A stretch of 64,000 bases of DNA from Fistulifera solaris. Its lineage: Eukaryota; Bacillariophyta; Bacillariophyceae; Naviculales; Stauroneidaceae. The notes under the pieces are model-generated. The model was not told the origin of the DNA. It saw only the letters and a program-made list of their open reading frames with translations, and did not search any database. Both the position numbers and the translations under genes were made by a program. Of the stretch, positions 45,294-56,034 are shown piece by piece. The stretch covers positions 372,001-436,000 of the forward strand of contig AP026150.1 in assembly GCA_030295235.1 (NCBI GenBank), given 5' to 3'. The stretch's first letter is position 1. Every line of letters begins with the position of its first letter.

Positions 45294-46664
45294 TCAAGTG
45301 ATGTCGATGATCAAAAGGAATCTCCTCCAAATGATCCAATCACCTGGACGGGCGTACTGAAAAGGGGTAAAACCTCGTTTGTCGGCAATGAGGAAGAGGG
45401 ACGGATCACGAGCAATGATCCAGGAGCAAATCTCGAGTTGAGGTTCGGGATTCCAACAGGCATCGTGCAAAGGCGTACGGCCATAATCGTCACGAACGCG
45501 GACGGAAAGTTCCACCTCGTTCATTAAAAATTGGGCCATGTCACGAAAGCCCCGCCGACAAGCCAAATTCAGTAGACCTTCACCAAATCGATTGTAACAA
45601 TCCAACGCGGCCTTGCCTTGTTGTTGAAAGAAGTCACGTAGCTTGACAACATCATTGCTGCGAGCAATCGTCGTAACTTCGACTGTGTAAGCTTTCATTT
45701 GATCCTCCGTGGTAACCGGGAAAAAGTCTTGCAGTTCAAGGCACGGCTTGACTTGCAGTTTCTGACAGAACATTGCTTCGATCAATTCGGCAAGGAATGC
45801 ATCGGGGTGCACGTTGGCAACGGAAGGATCAGGGAGCGATCGAGAGGAGATCGATACCTGACCGGAATTTCTCAGTGCGGGCGGCGAGGGCGATCGGGAC
45901 TTTTCGGCTTTCAGTGAAACCAAGTCGCTGTTGCTGCTACGTTTCTTCATGTTGGTACATGAAGTTATTGGTATTTTCGATACCTTGGAGTCGCGTCGCT
46001 CAATGAGATATTGCATGGTCTCTTGCGCCTTTTGCATCAGGTACTCTTTGTCGCCATCAGAGAGGCCTTCGGGCCGAGCTTTAATATCAGCAACAAAGAA
46101 TGCGCCAAGACGATGGCCCTCGGGAGAAACCAGCGGGACGCCTGCATACCATCGTACTTTGGGGAACGCTGTAACTAGAGGATTCTCTCGAAAGCGATTG
46201 TCTTCCAGAGTATCAAACACTTCGAATACTGGATCTAGATTCAGAATAGTGTGCGCACAAAAGGCATGATCTCGGGCAACCTCTTTGAAAAGAATTTCAC
46301 GCCCAGGTGCCGATGCTGTTGATTTGTACCACTGGCGACCGAGATCGATAAAGCTCACGTGAGCCCAGGATGCATCAAAGTGTTTCCGCACCTTCTCGGT
46401 TAGTGAATCGAATATTGATTCGTTATCGGTTTCTAAAATTTGGAAGCTACGAAGGTTCTCCAGTCGCGCTGCTTCACTCTCGATCGACTGCGGAAGCGAA
46501 TTGCGAATATCTGGGCATTGTAGTCGCCATGAGGGCTGCGATCGTTCCTTCGACTCAACTGCTTTTTGTATTGAACTCAAATCCATCTTTTGAATGGCTT
46601 CGGTAAGCTCTTCGGTCGAGTCGAAGTCCAATACAGAAGGATATTTTGTTTTGGGGACGCCCAT
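45294..46664 (-). CDS. GAF domain plus ankyrin repeat protein
   Basis: From ATG 46664 (MGVPKTKYPSVLDFDS) a 456-residue protein. The GAF-like domain (about 75-215) has LRSFQILETDNESIFDSLTE, ASWAHVSFIDLGRQWYKS, DHAFCAHTIL, WYAGVPLVSPEGHRLGAFFV. GAF domains bind small ligands or chromophores; the Cys in FCAH sits where some photosensory GAFs have one, but no chromophore claim is made. A Ser-rich linker follows (about 230-285), then ankyrin repeats (GEGLLNLACRRGFRDMAQFL, YGRTPLHDACWNPEP). A bipartite sensor-scaffold layout like this recurs in diatoms as I recall. The last residues may be affected by a base error, since the final repeat ends abruptly. Confidence 0.8.
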   Translation of the reverse strand: MGVPKTKYPSVLDFDSTEELTEAIQKMDLSSIQKAVESKERSQPSWRLQCPDIRNSLPQSIESEAARLENLRSFQILETDNESIFDSLTEKVRKHFDASWAHVSFIDLGRQWYKSTASAPGREILFKEVARDHAFCAHTILNLDPVFEVFDTLEDNRFRENPLVTAFPKVRWYAGVPLVSPEGHRLGAFFVADIKARPEGLSDGDKEYLMQKAQETMQYLIERRDSKVSKIPITSCTNMKKRSSNSDLVSLKAEKSRSPSPPALRNSGQVSISSRSLPDPSVANVHPDAFLAELIEAMFCQKLQVKPCLELQDFFPVTTEDQMKAYTVEVTTIARSNDVVKLRDFFQQQGKAALDCYNRFGEGLLNLACRRGFRDMAQFLMNEVELSVRVRDDYGRTPLHDACWNPEPQLEICSWIIARDPSLFLIADKRGFTPFQYARPGDWIIWRRFLLIIDIT

Positions 46665-48263
46665 GGTGCTTCTGTTGTTTGAGCTGTTGCAAAGAACGCT
46701 TCGTAGTCCCTGATGCTTTCGTGAATTGTGACGGTAAATTGGCTCGATGAATCGGAATCGATTTGCAGAAAGGGGATGACGGTAAAGTGATAGTAAACCT
46801 GCTTTCTGCACGCTCTGATGCAATCGTTCGGCGAACCAACAGACCTTTTCTCCAAACTAGCCACGGCAGCAGGAAGCAACAACAGACTGTTCACAAAAAA
46901 AGGACGACGACATGCACCCCTAAGCTCATTCTCGTTAAAAACAAAAAGCGCCACCTCGTATACTTGCGGGGTCTCTCCCGCTCTGACTCAACATTCTTTT
47001 TCTGACATGGTAAAATCCTGGCGAAGGACAGATGGCCGCTACTTTATAGCTTAGAGTGCAAAAATGATTTGTCCTTCCTTCTCTGCTTTCTGTCCCTGTC
47101 AGACAAGGCGAAGGGCGCGTGCCGTGTGCGTGTGACGTCGCACTCTTCGGGGTTGACGAAGAAAACAGGCTGCCCTTCGAAGTGTCTTCCGATTTCATTG
47201 GCTGGAAGAACGAATGACTGACCAACCGGAGAAGCTGGGCAGTATCTATCCAATTGTACGTAGCATTTGCAGGCTTAGTCTTGTCCGCACACGACGCATG
47301 AATAAAAAATAATCTAAAACACGGACAATCCAATCCAAGCACGTGTTTTGATGATGGTTATTGGCGGGCAATAGACCGACAAGTCAAGTGCAAAACGACG
47401 AAGCCTAGCCTAGAGTTGGAACCTGATTTAGTACCGTCGTCCGTCCTTATCGAGCGAAATGAGCGCCTACGCCCAATCACTCAGGCATAACTAGGTTTAA
47501 AATCAAAGAGATGAGATGCAAGGCGTAGGATAACAACGTAGCCTTATCTATTGACAAAGCGGAGACGAAGCTGAGTAAAGTCAAGGTGTAAAGCAGAAAT
47601 CCACTGCAAAAAATTGGGTAGACGATAAAGGGATCTTACATCTTACAAGGTCGAGGATTGTGATGACTCTCAGCAATCAGCAATGAGGATTATGGATGAC
47701 CAACTCAGTTATTTTTCTTGTAACCTTAGGCTGCCCTTTATTACGAATTCTGGTAAGGTTATAGGTTAGCACCCTAAGAAAGTAAGAATCCCTTTTGCTT
47801 TGAAATAATACGGAGTACTATCTGATATTTAGTAATTTATGTCGACCGTCGAATTGAGGAGAGAACAAAAACTGACATTCGCAGCCAAGGAGGAACAGTA
47901 CACCTGATATCCATAATCCCTAAACCTTTTTCCTTTCCCCAATAGTTTTCAAGGATAGTTGTTTGACGTTTGACATTGACTTGTGACTTGTGACATTCTT
48001 ATTTTTCCTTTTTCCTTTTCCTTTTTCCCCATTGTTCACCGAAGTTGTGAGAGGAATGACCTAATGACTTTGACGTAATTTTTACATTTGCATACTCCGA
48101 TTTCTAACTCTTGTGTGACTTGTGGGCATTCGTGTCGCGGCAGTCGAGAGCTTTTGTTCGAGACCAAAAAGCAAAACACACACCATCCGCCATCATTATC
48201 GCTTGCGTGTATTATTGCTAGTGCTCTTTCAAATAGGGCAGTATATTCAGTTACTAACGTGAC
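46665..48263. other. 1.6-kb gene-free stretch
   Basis: The longest gap in the window, between two divergent genes. It holds TACGGAGTACTA at 47809-47820, a TTTGACRTTTGACATTGAC-type run of short direct repeats with GTGACTTGTGAC near 47963-47994, and a C/T-rich tract at 47998-48030. No tRNA or other RNA gene is recognised. Confidence 0.4.
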
Positions 48264-49885
48264 ATGAAACTCCAGCGTATAACTTTTGTGACGGCTGGCT
48301 CACGCGGGGATGTGCAGCCTTATCTCGCCATCGCTCTTGCGTTAAAGGAACGAGGCTACGAGCTGCGCTTTGCGACAAGTTGTGAGTTCGAAAAAATGAT
48401 CCGGTCCTTTGGATTCGGATTTGCGGGTATTTTTCCAAACGTTGCGGTAGTTCTAGAAGAGAGTCCGAAGCTGATGCAAGCGATGCAAAACGGAGAAACC
48501 TTTACTTTGAGTGCCGGAATTTCTGCAGCCAACGCAAAGGTCGCACCCGAGGCATTCGCTAAATTCCAAATCGAGCTTGAACAGTATCCTCCGGATCTTA
48601 TTGTAAAGGGATCATTGACTGAATTTTTGGTATATCATGCAGCTCTTACGCGCAAAATTCCTTTTGCGATGTTTGTATCATGATGCCGATTCATCATCCC
48701 GACCGTCCTTTATTTGGATTTCCAAAATTACCGTTTGGTCTGCACAGTATCTTTCCATGGCTACTGCTGACGGCGTATTATAACGGACAGCGTGTGTATG
48801 ACTGCGAAAATGTCGTTGCTCGTCGATGGAGTAACGCAAGGTTTCGTCAGGCCATGACGAAGCCGGTGATCCCTCGCATTTGTCTTGCTCCGTCAATGGC
48901 ACGACCGATCCTCTACCCCTCCATAGGCGGTAACTTTAAATTTGTGGGATATGCAACGATTAAATCGGAATTTCAGATCAAAACGCGAAGCGGATCTTCA
49001 TTATTTGGTGATATGCGCGTGCAAACGCAAATTCAAGAGTTTCTAAATCAGTCTGCCAACCAGGACTGTATCTACATGGGGTGGGGGAGCATGGTGTCAC
49101 GTTCACCTGAACACATGACCGAGTTTGCAGTTCGGGCCCTTCAGCTAGTCCGAAAACGAGGAATAATATTATCCGGATATGCTAATCTGGGAATACAACA
49201 CATCAACGACGCTGACTTGTTGAACTATGCTCTCGACAACATCCTTTTCGTTTCTGAAGCCCCACACGAATGGCTCTTCCCGCGAGTTTCATTGACGATC
49301 CATCACGGTGGTAGCGGAACAACAGCTTCAGCTTTACGATCTGGAAAACCAACCATTATCACGCCAGTAATTTTCGATCAATGGGACAACGCACATCTGA
49401 TAAATCAACTGGGATGCGGTTATGGATTTGAAAAACAGCAGCTTCATAAAGTTACAAGCGAAGATCTTGCGAAAGCGATCGATATGGTTCTCGGTGATCG
49501 TCGCTTCTCTGTATATGCTGCGCAAGTTGCAGAACAGATGGAGAAGGAAAATGGAGCTCGCAGTGCTGCACAGGAGATTGAAGCCTTTTGGACCAGCTAT
49601 GTAGTATCCAGCAGAATATGGTCATTGCTTCCTGGTCGACAATCAGAAAACAAGCAAATGCCGTCCGTTGTTCGGTTCTCTTGGCGATCTCTATTCGGGT
49701 TAGTGGCGTTTCTGGTGAGCTTTATTATCCCAAGAGACGCTCTTAGTCACAATCTTGTCACTTCCCTTCCTTCAGCTCAAATAGAGAGAATGGATTACCA
49801 GATTGAAGAAGCGCCTGATGGTATTGAAAGGTATGAATCCTCGGAGGCTACAAGCTTATCCGCGCGTATCTTGGAATTTTTTTGA
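48264..49885 (+). CDS. GT1-family (sterol glucosyltransferase-like) glycosyltransferase
   Basis: GT1 enzymes move sugars from UDP-sugars to lipids or small molecules. The N-terminus ITFVTAGSRGDVQPYLAIAL is the classic sterol 3-beta-glucosyltransferase (UGT80) start. The donor-binding part reads CIYMGWGSMVSRSPEHM, FVSEAPHEWLFPRVSLTIHH and GGSGTTASALRSGKPTIITP with FDQWDNA. A C-terminal hydrophobic helix (SLFGLVAFLVSFII) may anchor it. About 540 residues. The frame breaks near 48674-48682: FAMFVS ends in TGA and the next frame begins at an overlapping ATG. One base is probably missing, since the two parts adjoin exactly as in the family. The stop codon lies inside a 98-bp tandem duplication. 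Confidence 0.86.
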
Positions 49886-50045
49886 AGCAAACGGAGCAAT
49901 CAAATCCGATAGGGATTGCAGCGTCAATTGACTTTTGTTTTGAAGTTACAAACTTATCCGCGCGTATTATTGAAATTCCCTTATGCAAACGGAGCAATCA
50001 AATCCGATAGGGATTGCAGCGCCAATTGACTTTTATTTTATCTAC
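49850..50045. repeat. 98-bp tandem duplication spanning the end of the glycosyltransferase gene
   Basis: Copy 1 is 49850-49947 and copy 2 is 49948 to about 50045. Long blocks are identical (for example GCAAACGGAGCAATCAAATC onward for about 40 bp), with scattered changes elsewhere. Copy 1 contains the last 11 codons and the stop; copy 2 is in the 3' flank. Confidence 0.85.
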
Positions 50046-50237
50046 CATGAAGCCGCCGAATGAGAGCTGAGGTCAGGAACTATGGTAGTACTACGTTGAA
50101 TCCATTGCAATAATGCGTTTGAAACACAGTTTTTCATTCGCTGCTAGGCCAACCACTACTGCTTCGCCATACGCTCAAGCTGATGACACAAAGCAACGTC
50201 ACAGATTCGACAACTCGAAAAGAATCTATAAAAACGT

Positions 50238-51013
50238 TTAGTCAATAAGAATAGCATCATCTTCGCTTTTCCCGCATTGTCGTTGTACTCGTTTTTGAGC
50301 TGGAGTCCGTTCGTCGAAGGCCATGACATCGTCGTGAGGAAGAAGAGACGTGGAGGCTAATCCGCTTATGATATTTGCAAATGACAGATTCGGAACGACA
50401 CCCTTGATTTTGTTGCGGCAATTGGGGCATTGAGAGACCTGTTTCGCACAAGCTTTACAAAAACTGTGACCACAGGGAATGATTGCAACTGGCTCTACCT
50501 GTAACTCGAGACAAAGAGAGCAGTATAGCTCTTCGGTAACGTCTCTTGGCAGCACTGTGCTCCCCGTGGGTGCTGGTAGAGTCGCGGCCACAGGCGTCTT
50601 TGCAGCTGCAGATTGAACTCGGTTCCGCTTTCGTGGAGACGGCTGCGCTTGTGGAACATGACTAGCTATGTTCTCGCTTCTATACCGAACCAAATATGAG
50701 TAACGATCATCATGAAGGGAAATTTTGTCCCTGTCTTTTTAAAAATCGTAGTGGAACCACTCGGCACATACTTGTCATTGATTAGAACGTTCTTCGTCTC
50801 CATTACAGCCATCAACCCACTTTCTAGAGTAGTCAAGATGCATTCTCTGCGACTCAGCCTCTGATCAGCTATTTTTGTCATGGAATTACGACCCAATGCG
50901 ATTCTCTCGTTGCGAGCCGAAACAATAATTTCGGGGAGATTAGCTACTCCTTGACTCAATACTGCTCCAGGAATCCCGGCCGCTGGAATCAGCCGTCCAA
51001 TTGGCAAATCCAT
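50238..51013 (-). CDS. FHA-RING E3 ubiquitin ligase (CHFR/RNF8-like layout)
   Basis: From ATG 51013 (MDLPIGRLIP) an FHA domain reads ALGRNSMTKI, ADQRLSRREC and NVLINDKYVPSGSTTIFKK, with the GR, S and SR residues that bind phosphothreonine. A C3HC4 RING follows near residues 175-215: CSLC, then CGHSFCKAC and CPNC. FHA plus RING in this order is known from CHFR and RNF8, checkpoint and DNA-damage ubiquitin ligases. The frame breaks in the C3 run 50729-50731 (one base missing); one G more gives GDKISLHDDRYSYLVRYRSE, a good end to an FHA domain. About 258 residues, much shorter than CHFR and without its Cys-rich C-terminus. An earlier ATG at 51109 is possible. Confidence 0.82.
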
Positions 51014-51441
51014 TTTCGATACAGAGAAGAAAAAATCAAAAAAGGATAAGGTAAGCAGAACACGAACGGAATACTCGAAGAGAAGATAATAATGGTAGGA
51101 AACCAGCATCGCAACTCCTTTTTATGGCGCGCAAAGAAAGAAACATGCCGCAGCGTGTTGAGCACCCAAAGTATTCAAAAGATTGTCGCTCAGGTACCGG
51201 TTCCCGTTATTATTTCTGTTTTCGTTCTTAGCTATTTTACGGGACTAAAAACATGTTGAGTCGTCCTCACGCCTACACTTTAACAAAAAGCGTATTGTTC
51301 AACAAACGCTTAAAGTCCACAAATAGCCAATTACAATAAGTAAGGTGCTCTAGACATTTAAATTACTTCTTCTTTGTAGGAAACCTGGCAAACCTAACTT
51401 GCGTGAAGCATTCACAATTTTGCTGCCAACGATGCCTTTAC
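51014..51441. other. Gap between the FHA-RING gene and the 51442 gene
   Basis: No gene is seen in these 428 bp. Confidence 0.4.
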
Positions 51442-52248
51442 TCAGTGTTTGCAGCCGCGCTTGATGAACCTTTTGTTCACTCGAACGGCATCAATAATCT
51501 CATTGTCGGCGTATCCGAGACGCTTCAATAGTTTCACGCGATAGGTACGATCCATTAACATACCTCGTTTCGTTCGTCGGTTTCCTTCTCTTATGCTTTC
51601 AAAGTCGTTTACTAAAATCTCCGGGTACTCATCGTACTCCCATCCAATTGAGACGCTTGGTCCATTCCTACAAGCAGGATTGTCGCCAAGTATGATACCA
51701 TATTCGCGAACAGTGATCTTGTCGAACTGTACATTGAAATGGTTAGGATTGGCAGCGATGGGTTTTGCCTTGGGGGTTTCCTCTACTGGCTGGGGCTTTT
51801 CGCTCACGATGATTTGTTCTGAGGTGCTAATACGCTCGTGCTCCGACGCTTCACAGTCCACCTCAGATACATTTTCTTCACCTGTAATGATATCATCAAT
51901 CTCCAAGTCCCATATATTGCCATCGACGTCTCTGCTGAGCCACAGTAATGAACTTGCCGTTGCGTTAGCATCAAACCTGGTGTCTGACCATGATTCAGAG
52001 TCATCAGTATTAACGCTTTCGGTGAGCCCTTCAGCTACCTCTCTGCTGATCTGATCAATCATCTCGTCCAGATACTCGTCTTCCGATTCATCTTGATTGG
52101 CTAACCTTTCTGCTGCGTCCCAGCTCGCCGAAGACGACTCGTCCATCAAGGTCGCCAACGTCCCCGATGAATCGCTCTTCTTCAGCTTGTTCATGCTAGA
52201 CGTGTTGACTGTCCGTGTCAAGTTGCGTTGTGAGGCAAGGAAGTGCAT
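51442..52248 (-). CDS. Diatom-type conserved protein of unknown function
   Basis: 268 residues from ATG 52248. Residues 1-165 are acidic, Ser-rich and probably disordered. The C-terminal 100 residues are folded: FDKITVREYGIILGDNPACR, GPSVSIGWEYDEYP, FESIREGNRRTKRGMLMDR, YRVKLLKRLGYADNEIIDAV. I recall this REY-x-x-ILGDNP segment as a conserved block in many diatom proteins without known function; it should be checked by a profile search. No membrane segment or signal peptide is seen. Confidence 0.75.
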   Translation of the reverse strand: MHFLASQRNLTRTVNTSSMNKLKKSDSSGTLATLMDESSSASWDAAERLANQDESEDEYLDEMIDQISREVAEGLTESVNTDDSESWSDTRFDANATASSLLWLSRDVDGNIWDLEIDDIITGEENVSEVDCEASEHERISTSEQIIVSEKPQPVEETPKAKPIAANPNHFNVQFDKITVREYGIILGDNPACRNGPSVSIGWEYDEYPEILVNDFESIREGNRRTKRGMLMDRTYRVKLLKRLGYADNEIIDAVRVNKRFIKRGCKH

Positions 52249-53029
52249 CGTGGTGTGTTTCTTTTCAACTGTTTAATGATTGTGTTACTTCGTTGTTTGT
52301 AAAATGGAGTCGAGGAGGAAGAAGGCAAACTTGCTTGGCAACGTAAGAGACAAATTCTCCTCCAAAGCAAGTGTTTCTGTGAGAACTTTGAAGTAGTAGT
52401 GCAAAAGTTCCATCCAAATTTGGGAACTATAAGCATCAAAAACAGAATTTAATGTATTTACGATTAGAGGACTACAGGGAATGTCGTAGGATTTATTGTT
52501 TTTGTCGAACCAAGGATTAAAGGGCCTTCGTTAGTTTTGCCTTCATGTAAGTGACATTAGCAGACAACAATTTCTAACTTCAAGTCTTAACGTTAGACGT
52601 TTTGGGTTTAGCTTCAATGATGAATAATCTCTGGACAGTGAAAAGTCTTCGTTGTTTACGCTACTACGTACGTAGTAGTACGTTTCCAGTCAATGGTCGA
52701 TGTTATTGTTCAGCTTCCAATGGTAACTTGAAAACTAAGTTCGACTACATTCTATCTGATACTACGTATATTTTGTCACGAAAGCCTGAACGTGACCAAC
52801 TACTACTGCACTCCGGACACTCAACTTGAACAGACGAATAATCATCGACGATACGTTCACTTTTCACTTTCACCACATTCCACATTATTTTTAACACATA
52901 TATATTTTATTCCTAATTTTTTAATCGTCAGAATCTAATCTTGACATTCGACTGAATTTTCCACTTTTCATTCACATATATTTCAGTCTGACACTTCAAT
53001 GAGTAAGCTTTGGTTCTAACTCCCTAGCC
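52249..53029. other. Gap before the reverse-transcriptase fossil
   Basis: A/T-rich 781 bp with no supported gene. A CTACTACGTACGTAGTAGTA palindrome lies near 52662-52681. Confidence 0.4.
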
Positions 53030-53640
53030 TTAGTGCGCTAGTAGAGGGCCAGTCCCGAGCCCGTTTCCCAATGAGGGGGATTCCGTTTTGGCATTCCTTC
53101 TCTTGGATTTCGCGAGAAGCATACTAACTGACCTGACCAGGGAAAGACTCATGCGCGCCCGGATGAAGCCACAGATCTCGGAGTATGGCTTGTTCCACTT
53201 CCGCTGAAGTTTTCTTGCAAGCTGTCTCGATGCTGAAATAGCCTGTTGTCCCATCATTCCGTCAATGGAAAAGACCAGGGGAGTGAAGTCTCGTCTGCGT
53301 TCGTGGCAAGGGGGTCCGTACATGCTACGCTTTTCACGCTCTTGAGAAGCCAGAACCTTAATCGGGTCACGGTTTCTGTATGACGGTGCGTCGGTATCAG
53401 TAACTCAGACATCGAAAATGGTCGTTCGTCTCTCATTCCAAAAGCCATAGGCCGAAACATCTCCTCGAAGCTCTTGAACCTGTGTACTGTTGTTGCTGTT
53501 GCCAAATGTGTGAATGGTAGGCTCATCGCGAACAGATTTGGGTCCAAAGGCTTGCGTGCAAAGAGACATGAATTCAGCTTTCAGATCGTCGTGTCTCTCA
53601 TTCTCGTTTCCCAAGCGCCAAAGCACACAATTCTCATTCT
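53030..53640 (-). mobile_element. Fossil fragment of a reverse-transcriptase-type element, C-terminal part only
   Basis: Short minus-strand stretches such as FTPLVFSIDGMMGQQA, YSEICGFIRARMSLSLVRS and GDVSAYGFWNE recall the C-terminal region of reverse-transcriptase polyproteins found in diatom and oomycete retroelements. The family (LINE-like or other) cannot be settled from this piece. Only about 600 bp remain, with no polymerase core, terminal repeats or target duplication seen. It is broken, with several breaks, and looks old. Confidence 0.5.
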
Positions 53641-53675
53641 CAATCCGTAATCCGTACGTGGTACTCTAGTAACGG

Positions 53676-53706
53676 TACCAGCTACCAGCTACCAGCTACC
53701 AGCTAC
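53676..53706. repeat. TACCAGC microsatellite, 4.4 copies
   Basis: Four perfect 7-bp units and a partial fifth, in a gene-poor region with other small duplications (GCTAAGT twice near 54040, GAGCACT twice near 53778). Confidence 0.85.
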
Positions 53707-54747
53707 GCGAGTACTAGGTAGTCTTCCTTACTTTGTACGGAGTATTGAGATTGGAGATCCTCGATGCTCGACTGAGCACTGAGCACTGAAAACGTTTCAT
53801 ACTTGGCGAAGGCTAAAGACGGTACTACGTGCTCAAACAAATTTATTGGGTATGTAGTATTGTTAGAAAGTAAGCAGTAGACCGTGTACAGTGTACACTC
53901 GATCGAAGCGGTAACTTATGCGATCTGCATACGCCTGGCTTTTGTCTCAATGCTTTAACTATAGCTCTTTGCCTGGTAACTGTAATCCCCTTTACTGCTC
54001 CTGTTACAAGGTAAATTCCAAAATGCTGCCCCTATGAATGCTAAGTGCTAAGTGTCGAGTGCATGCAGAATGCAGAGTAGGATAATGTTTGGCGTTGCAA
54101 GTGCATTATCGAGCTAATATTTCTTATTGCCGATACTGCCAATTAGCTCTAAAAGTCTCAAAATGAGCGATGAACATGGCGACCAGCGAGCAGCTAGATA
54201 GCGAGCAAAGAGCTGAGAATGAAGAGCCTTAAGAGAATCCAAGATTCAAGCATCTTCGTATAGGTTTGTTCGTCCTAGTTAGTCAGTTAATCCATTCTCC
54301 TTTTATTCCAAGACGGTACATTTGCGGCTCCGGTCTTCCACAATCTACCTTTTCCTTTTTAAGACAATGACTACAAAGCAACTAGTGCGATGCAAGTTAT
54401 TTTCTTGGTGCGATGTGCAATCCCCAGAAGCATTCACCGTGATCTCATTCTGTTGACAGAGATATGATTGAGTCGTTGGACACTCCCGCTCACAAATAAT
54501 GGCCACTAGTTTAATTCGTTTCAATGTTTTCATGTTTAATAACTCTATAACCGAATCTTCTAAGTTTCAGTGAAGCTGACTAGTCGTTGTTTGCAGCACA
54601 AAATATGCTGCTGTTTTTTGGTCTTATGTGTAATACGAGGGTTCCAAAAAAATATACTCGAGTCCCAAGGTTGGTCTCAAGCGTCATCCTGTGGACGTTC
54701 TAAGGTTAGTTACAGATAGATATCACTAACATAGATTTGGGCAGCTT
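53707..54747. other. Gene-poor stretch
   Basis: About 1 kb with no supported gene, a TACGGAGTATTG motif at 53736-53747 and several 7-10 bp local duplications. Confidence 0.4.
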
Positions 54748-56034
54748 TCATGTTAAAGCAAAATCGTCGCTGACAGAAAAAAGAGGCGCGTCGTTTTGTG
54801 GGTCATCCGTATACTTGCGAACAGCATAGTTCACTTCGGCATCGTTTGCAGTCGTCTGGCTTTTTGATGTCGAGATACTACTCGATCGAGCAACTAAATC
54901 GGCCGGCGTCGAAAGGCTACTGACGGTCGAATGGGACGACCGAGCATCATACGGGAGAGTCGTCTTTTCTGCGATTGTATCTTCGACGTTCGACGGCGAC
55001 TTGTTGGGCTGTCCCAGTGATTTCAGTTCAACAAAATAATCACCTGTGGGTGCACACTTCGAATGAACATCCCGAATGGTTTCCGTAATGGCGTTGTCTT
55101 CGCAAGCTCCTTGCGGATCCAGCATATCATCGATGTTGTCCCACAGACTTTGCATCGTGTTGGTGGCACCTCTTAAAATGATGCCGGCGTTTTCGGAGTG
55201 CATTTCCATCGTTCGATGCATCACCTGCAACGAACGATGCACAAAGAGACCTGTTGGCAATAAAATGGTAGCGCCGGTGCAAAGCAAAATCCACCCTTTC
55301 CATCGTTCTAGTGGGTCCAGATGTACTACCGCTTGCACACAGGCACCCAAACTAACTAATACGAGAATGAAGGAGAAGGTCATGGAAAGTCGCTTGCAGA
55401 ATGTCGGTCGAATCAAAGCCTCTTGTTCGTCTTCCTTCTGCTCTTCGACCTTTTGTTCAAACACTTCCTTGAGAACCGAGCTCGTTGGCTCTTGAGGTAT
55501 CACTAAAATTTCCACATTCGCAAAACCCTGCTCCAGTAGATGCTGCGTGGCAAAATGCTTTCGTACTTGAATTTTGTTGTCTCCTACCGGCGAATTGACC
55601 ATATAATCAATGACGGCTCGGTAGGTAGGAAGTCCCGACCCCATGGCATCTTCTTCTACCGATACTTGTAAAACATGTCCTCTCACAAGAATGGAGTCTT
55701 TCTGATATCGCGCCAGGTCGGATCGCACTAACGAACTGAGCATACACACTGTCCAGCCGAGCGCCATGGCCAAACACAACCAAACATCCGATAAGTGCGA
55801 ATAATAATCCGTCGGTCCCCGTCCTCTCTTCATCGGCTGTTCCATAGTGACAGTGTTGTCATAATAGCGTTGATTGGTGCGGTGCGGATCGTCACCGCGA
55901 CTGAGATGTTGCGGTTGTTGCATATTTTGATTGTTGTTCGTAGCAAACGCAACGTCGACCGACAAGAGAAGTACAGTCAGGATGCTGCGCTTCCAAGAAC
56001 CTTTGAAGCAATTGCGTCGTGATGTAGATTGCAT
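54748..56034 (-). CDS. Membrane protein of unknown function
   Basis: Not recognised. 428 residues from ATG 56034. A signal-type segment (WKRSILTVLLLSVDVAFA) is followed by an Asn/Gln-rich stretch, a membrane helix (DVWLCLAMALGWTVCMLSSL, about 85-105), a soluble beta-rich segment (DSILVRGHVLQVSVEE, TYRAVIDYMV), a helix pair (TFSFILVLVSLGACVQAVVH and GWILLCTGATILLPTGLFV) and a long Ser/Thr-rich cytosolic tail. The layout, two helices separated by a small domain and a disordered tail, suggests a secretory-pathway membrane protein. It is intact in one frame. Confidence 0.75.
   Translation of the reverse strand: MQSTSRRNCFKGSWKRSILTVLLLSVDVAFATNNNQNMQQPQHLSRGDDPHRTNQRYYDNTVTMEQPMKRGRGPTDYYSHLSDVWLCLAMALGWTVCMLSSLVRSDLARYQKDSILVRGHVLQVSVEEDAMGSGLPTYRAVIDYMVNSPVGDNKIQVRKHFATQHLLEQGFANVEILVIPQEPTSSVLKEVFEQKVEEQKEDEQEALIRPTFCKRLSMTFSFILVLVSLGACVQAVVHLDPLERWKGWILLCTGATILLPTGLFVHRSLQVMHRTMEMHSENAGIILRGATNTMQSLWDNIDDMLDPQGACEDNAITETIRDVHSKCAPTGDYFVELKSLGQPNKSPSNVEDTIAEKTTLPYDARSSHSTVSSLSTPADLVARSSSISTSKSQTTANDAEVNYAVRKYTDDPQNDAPLFSVSDDFALT

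Noticed and set aside
47960-48035. Possible origin or satellite in GTGACTTGTGAC and C/T-rich repeats
   Set aside because: Repeats are short and few, and nothing links them to a known function.
48680-49885. Separate second gene starting at an ATG that overlaps a TGA
   Set aside because: Stop-start overlap is a bacterial habit. Here the two parts together make one GT1 enzyme with no gap in the alignment.
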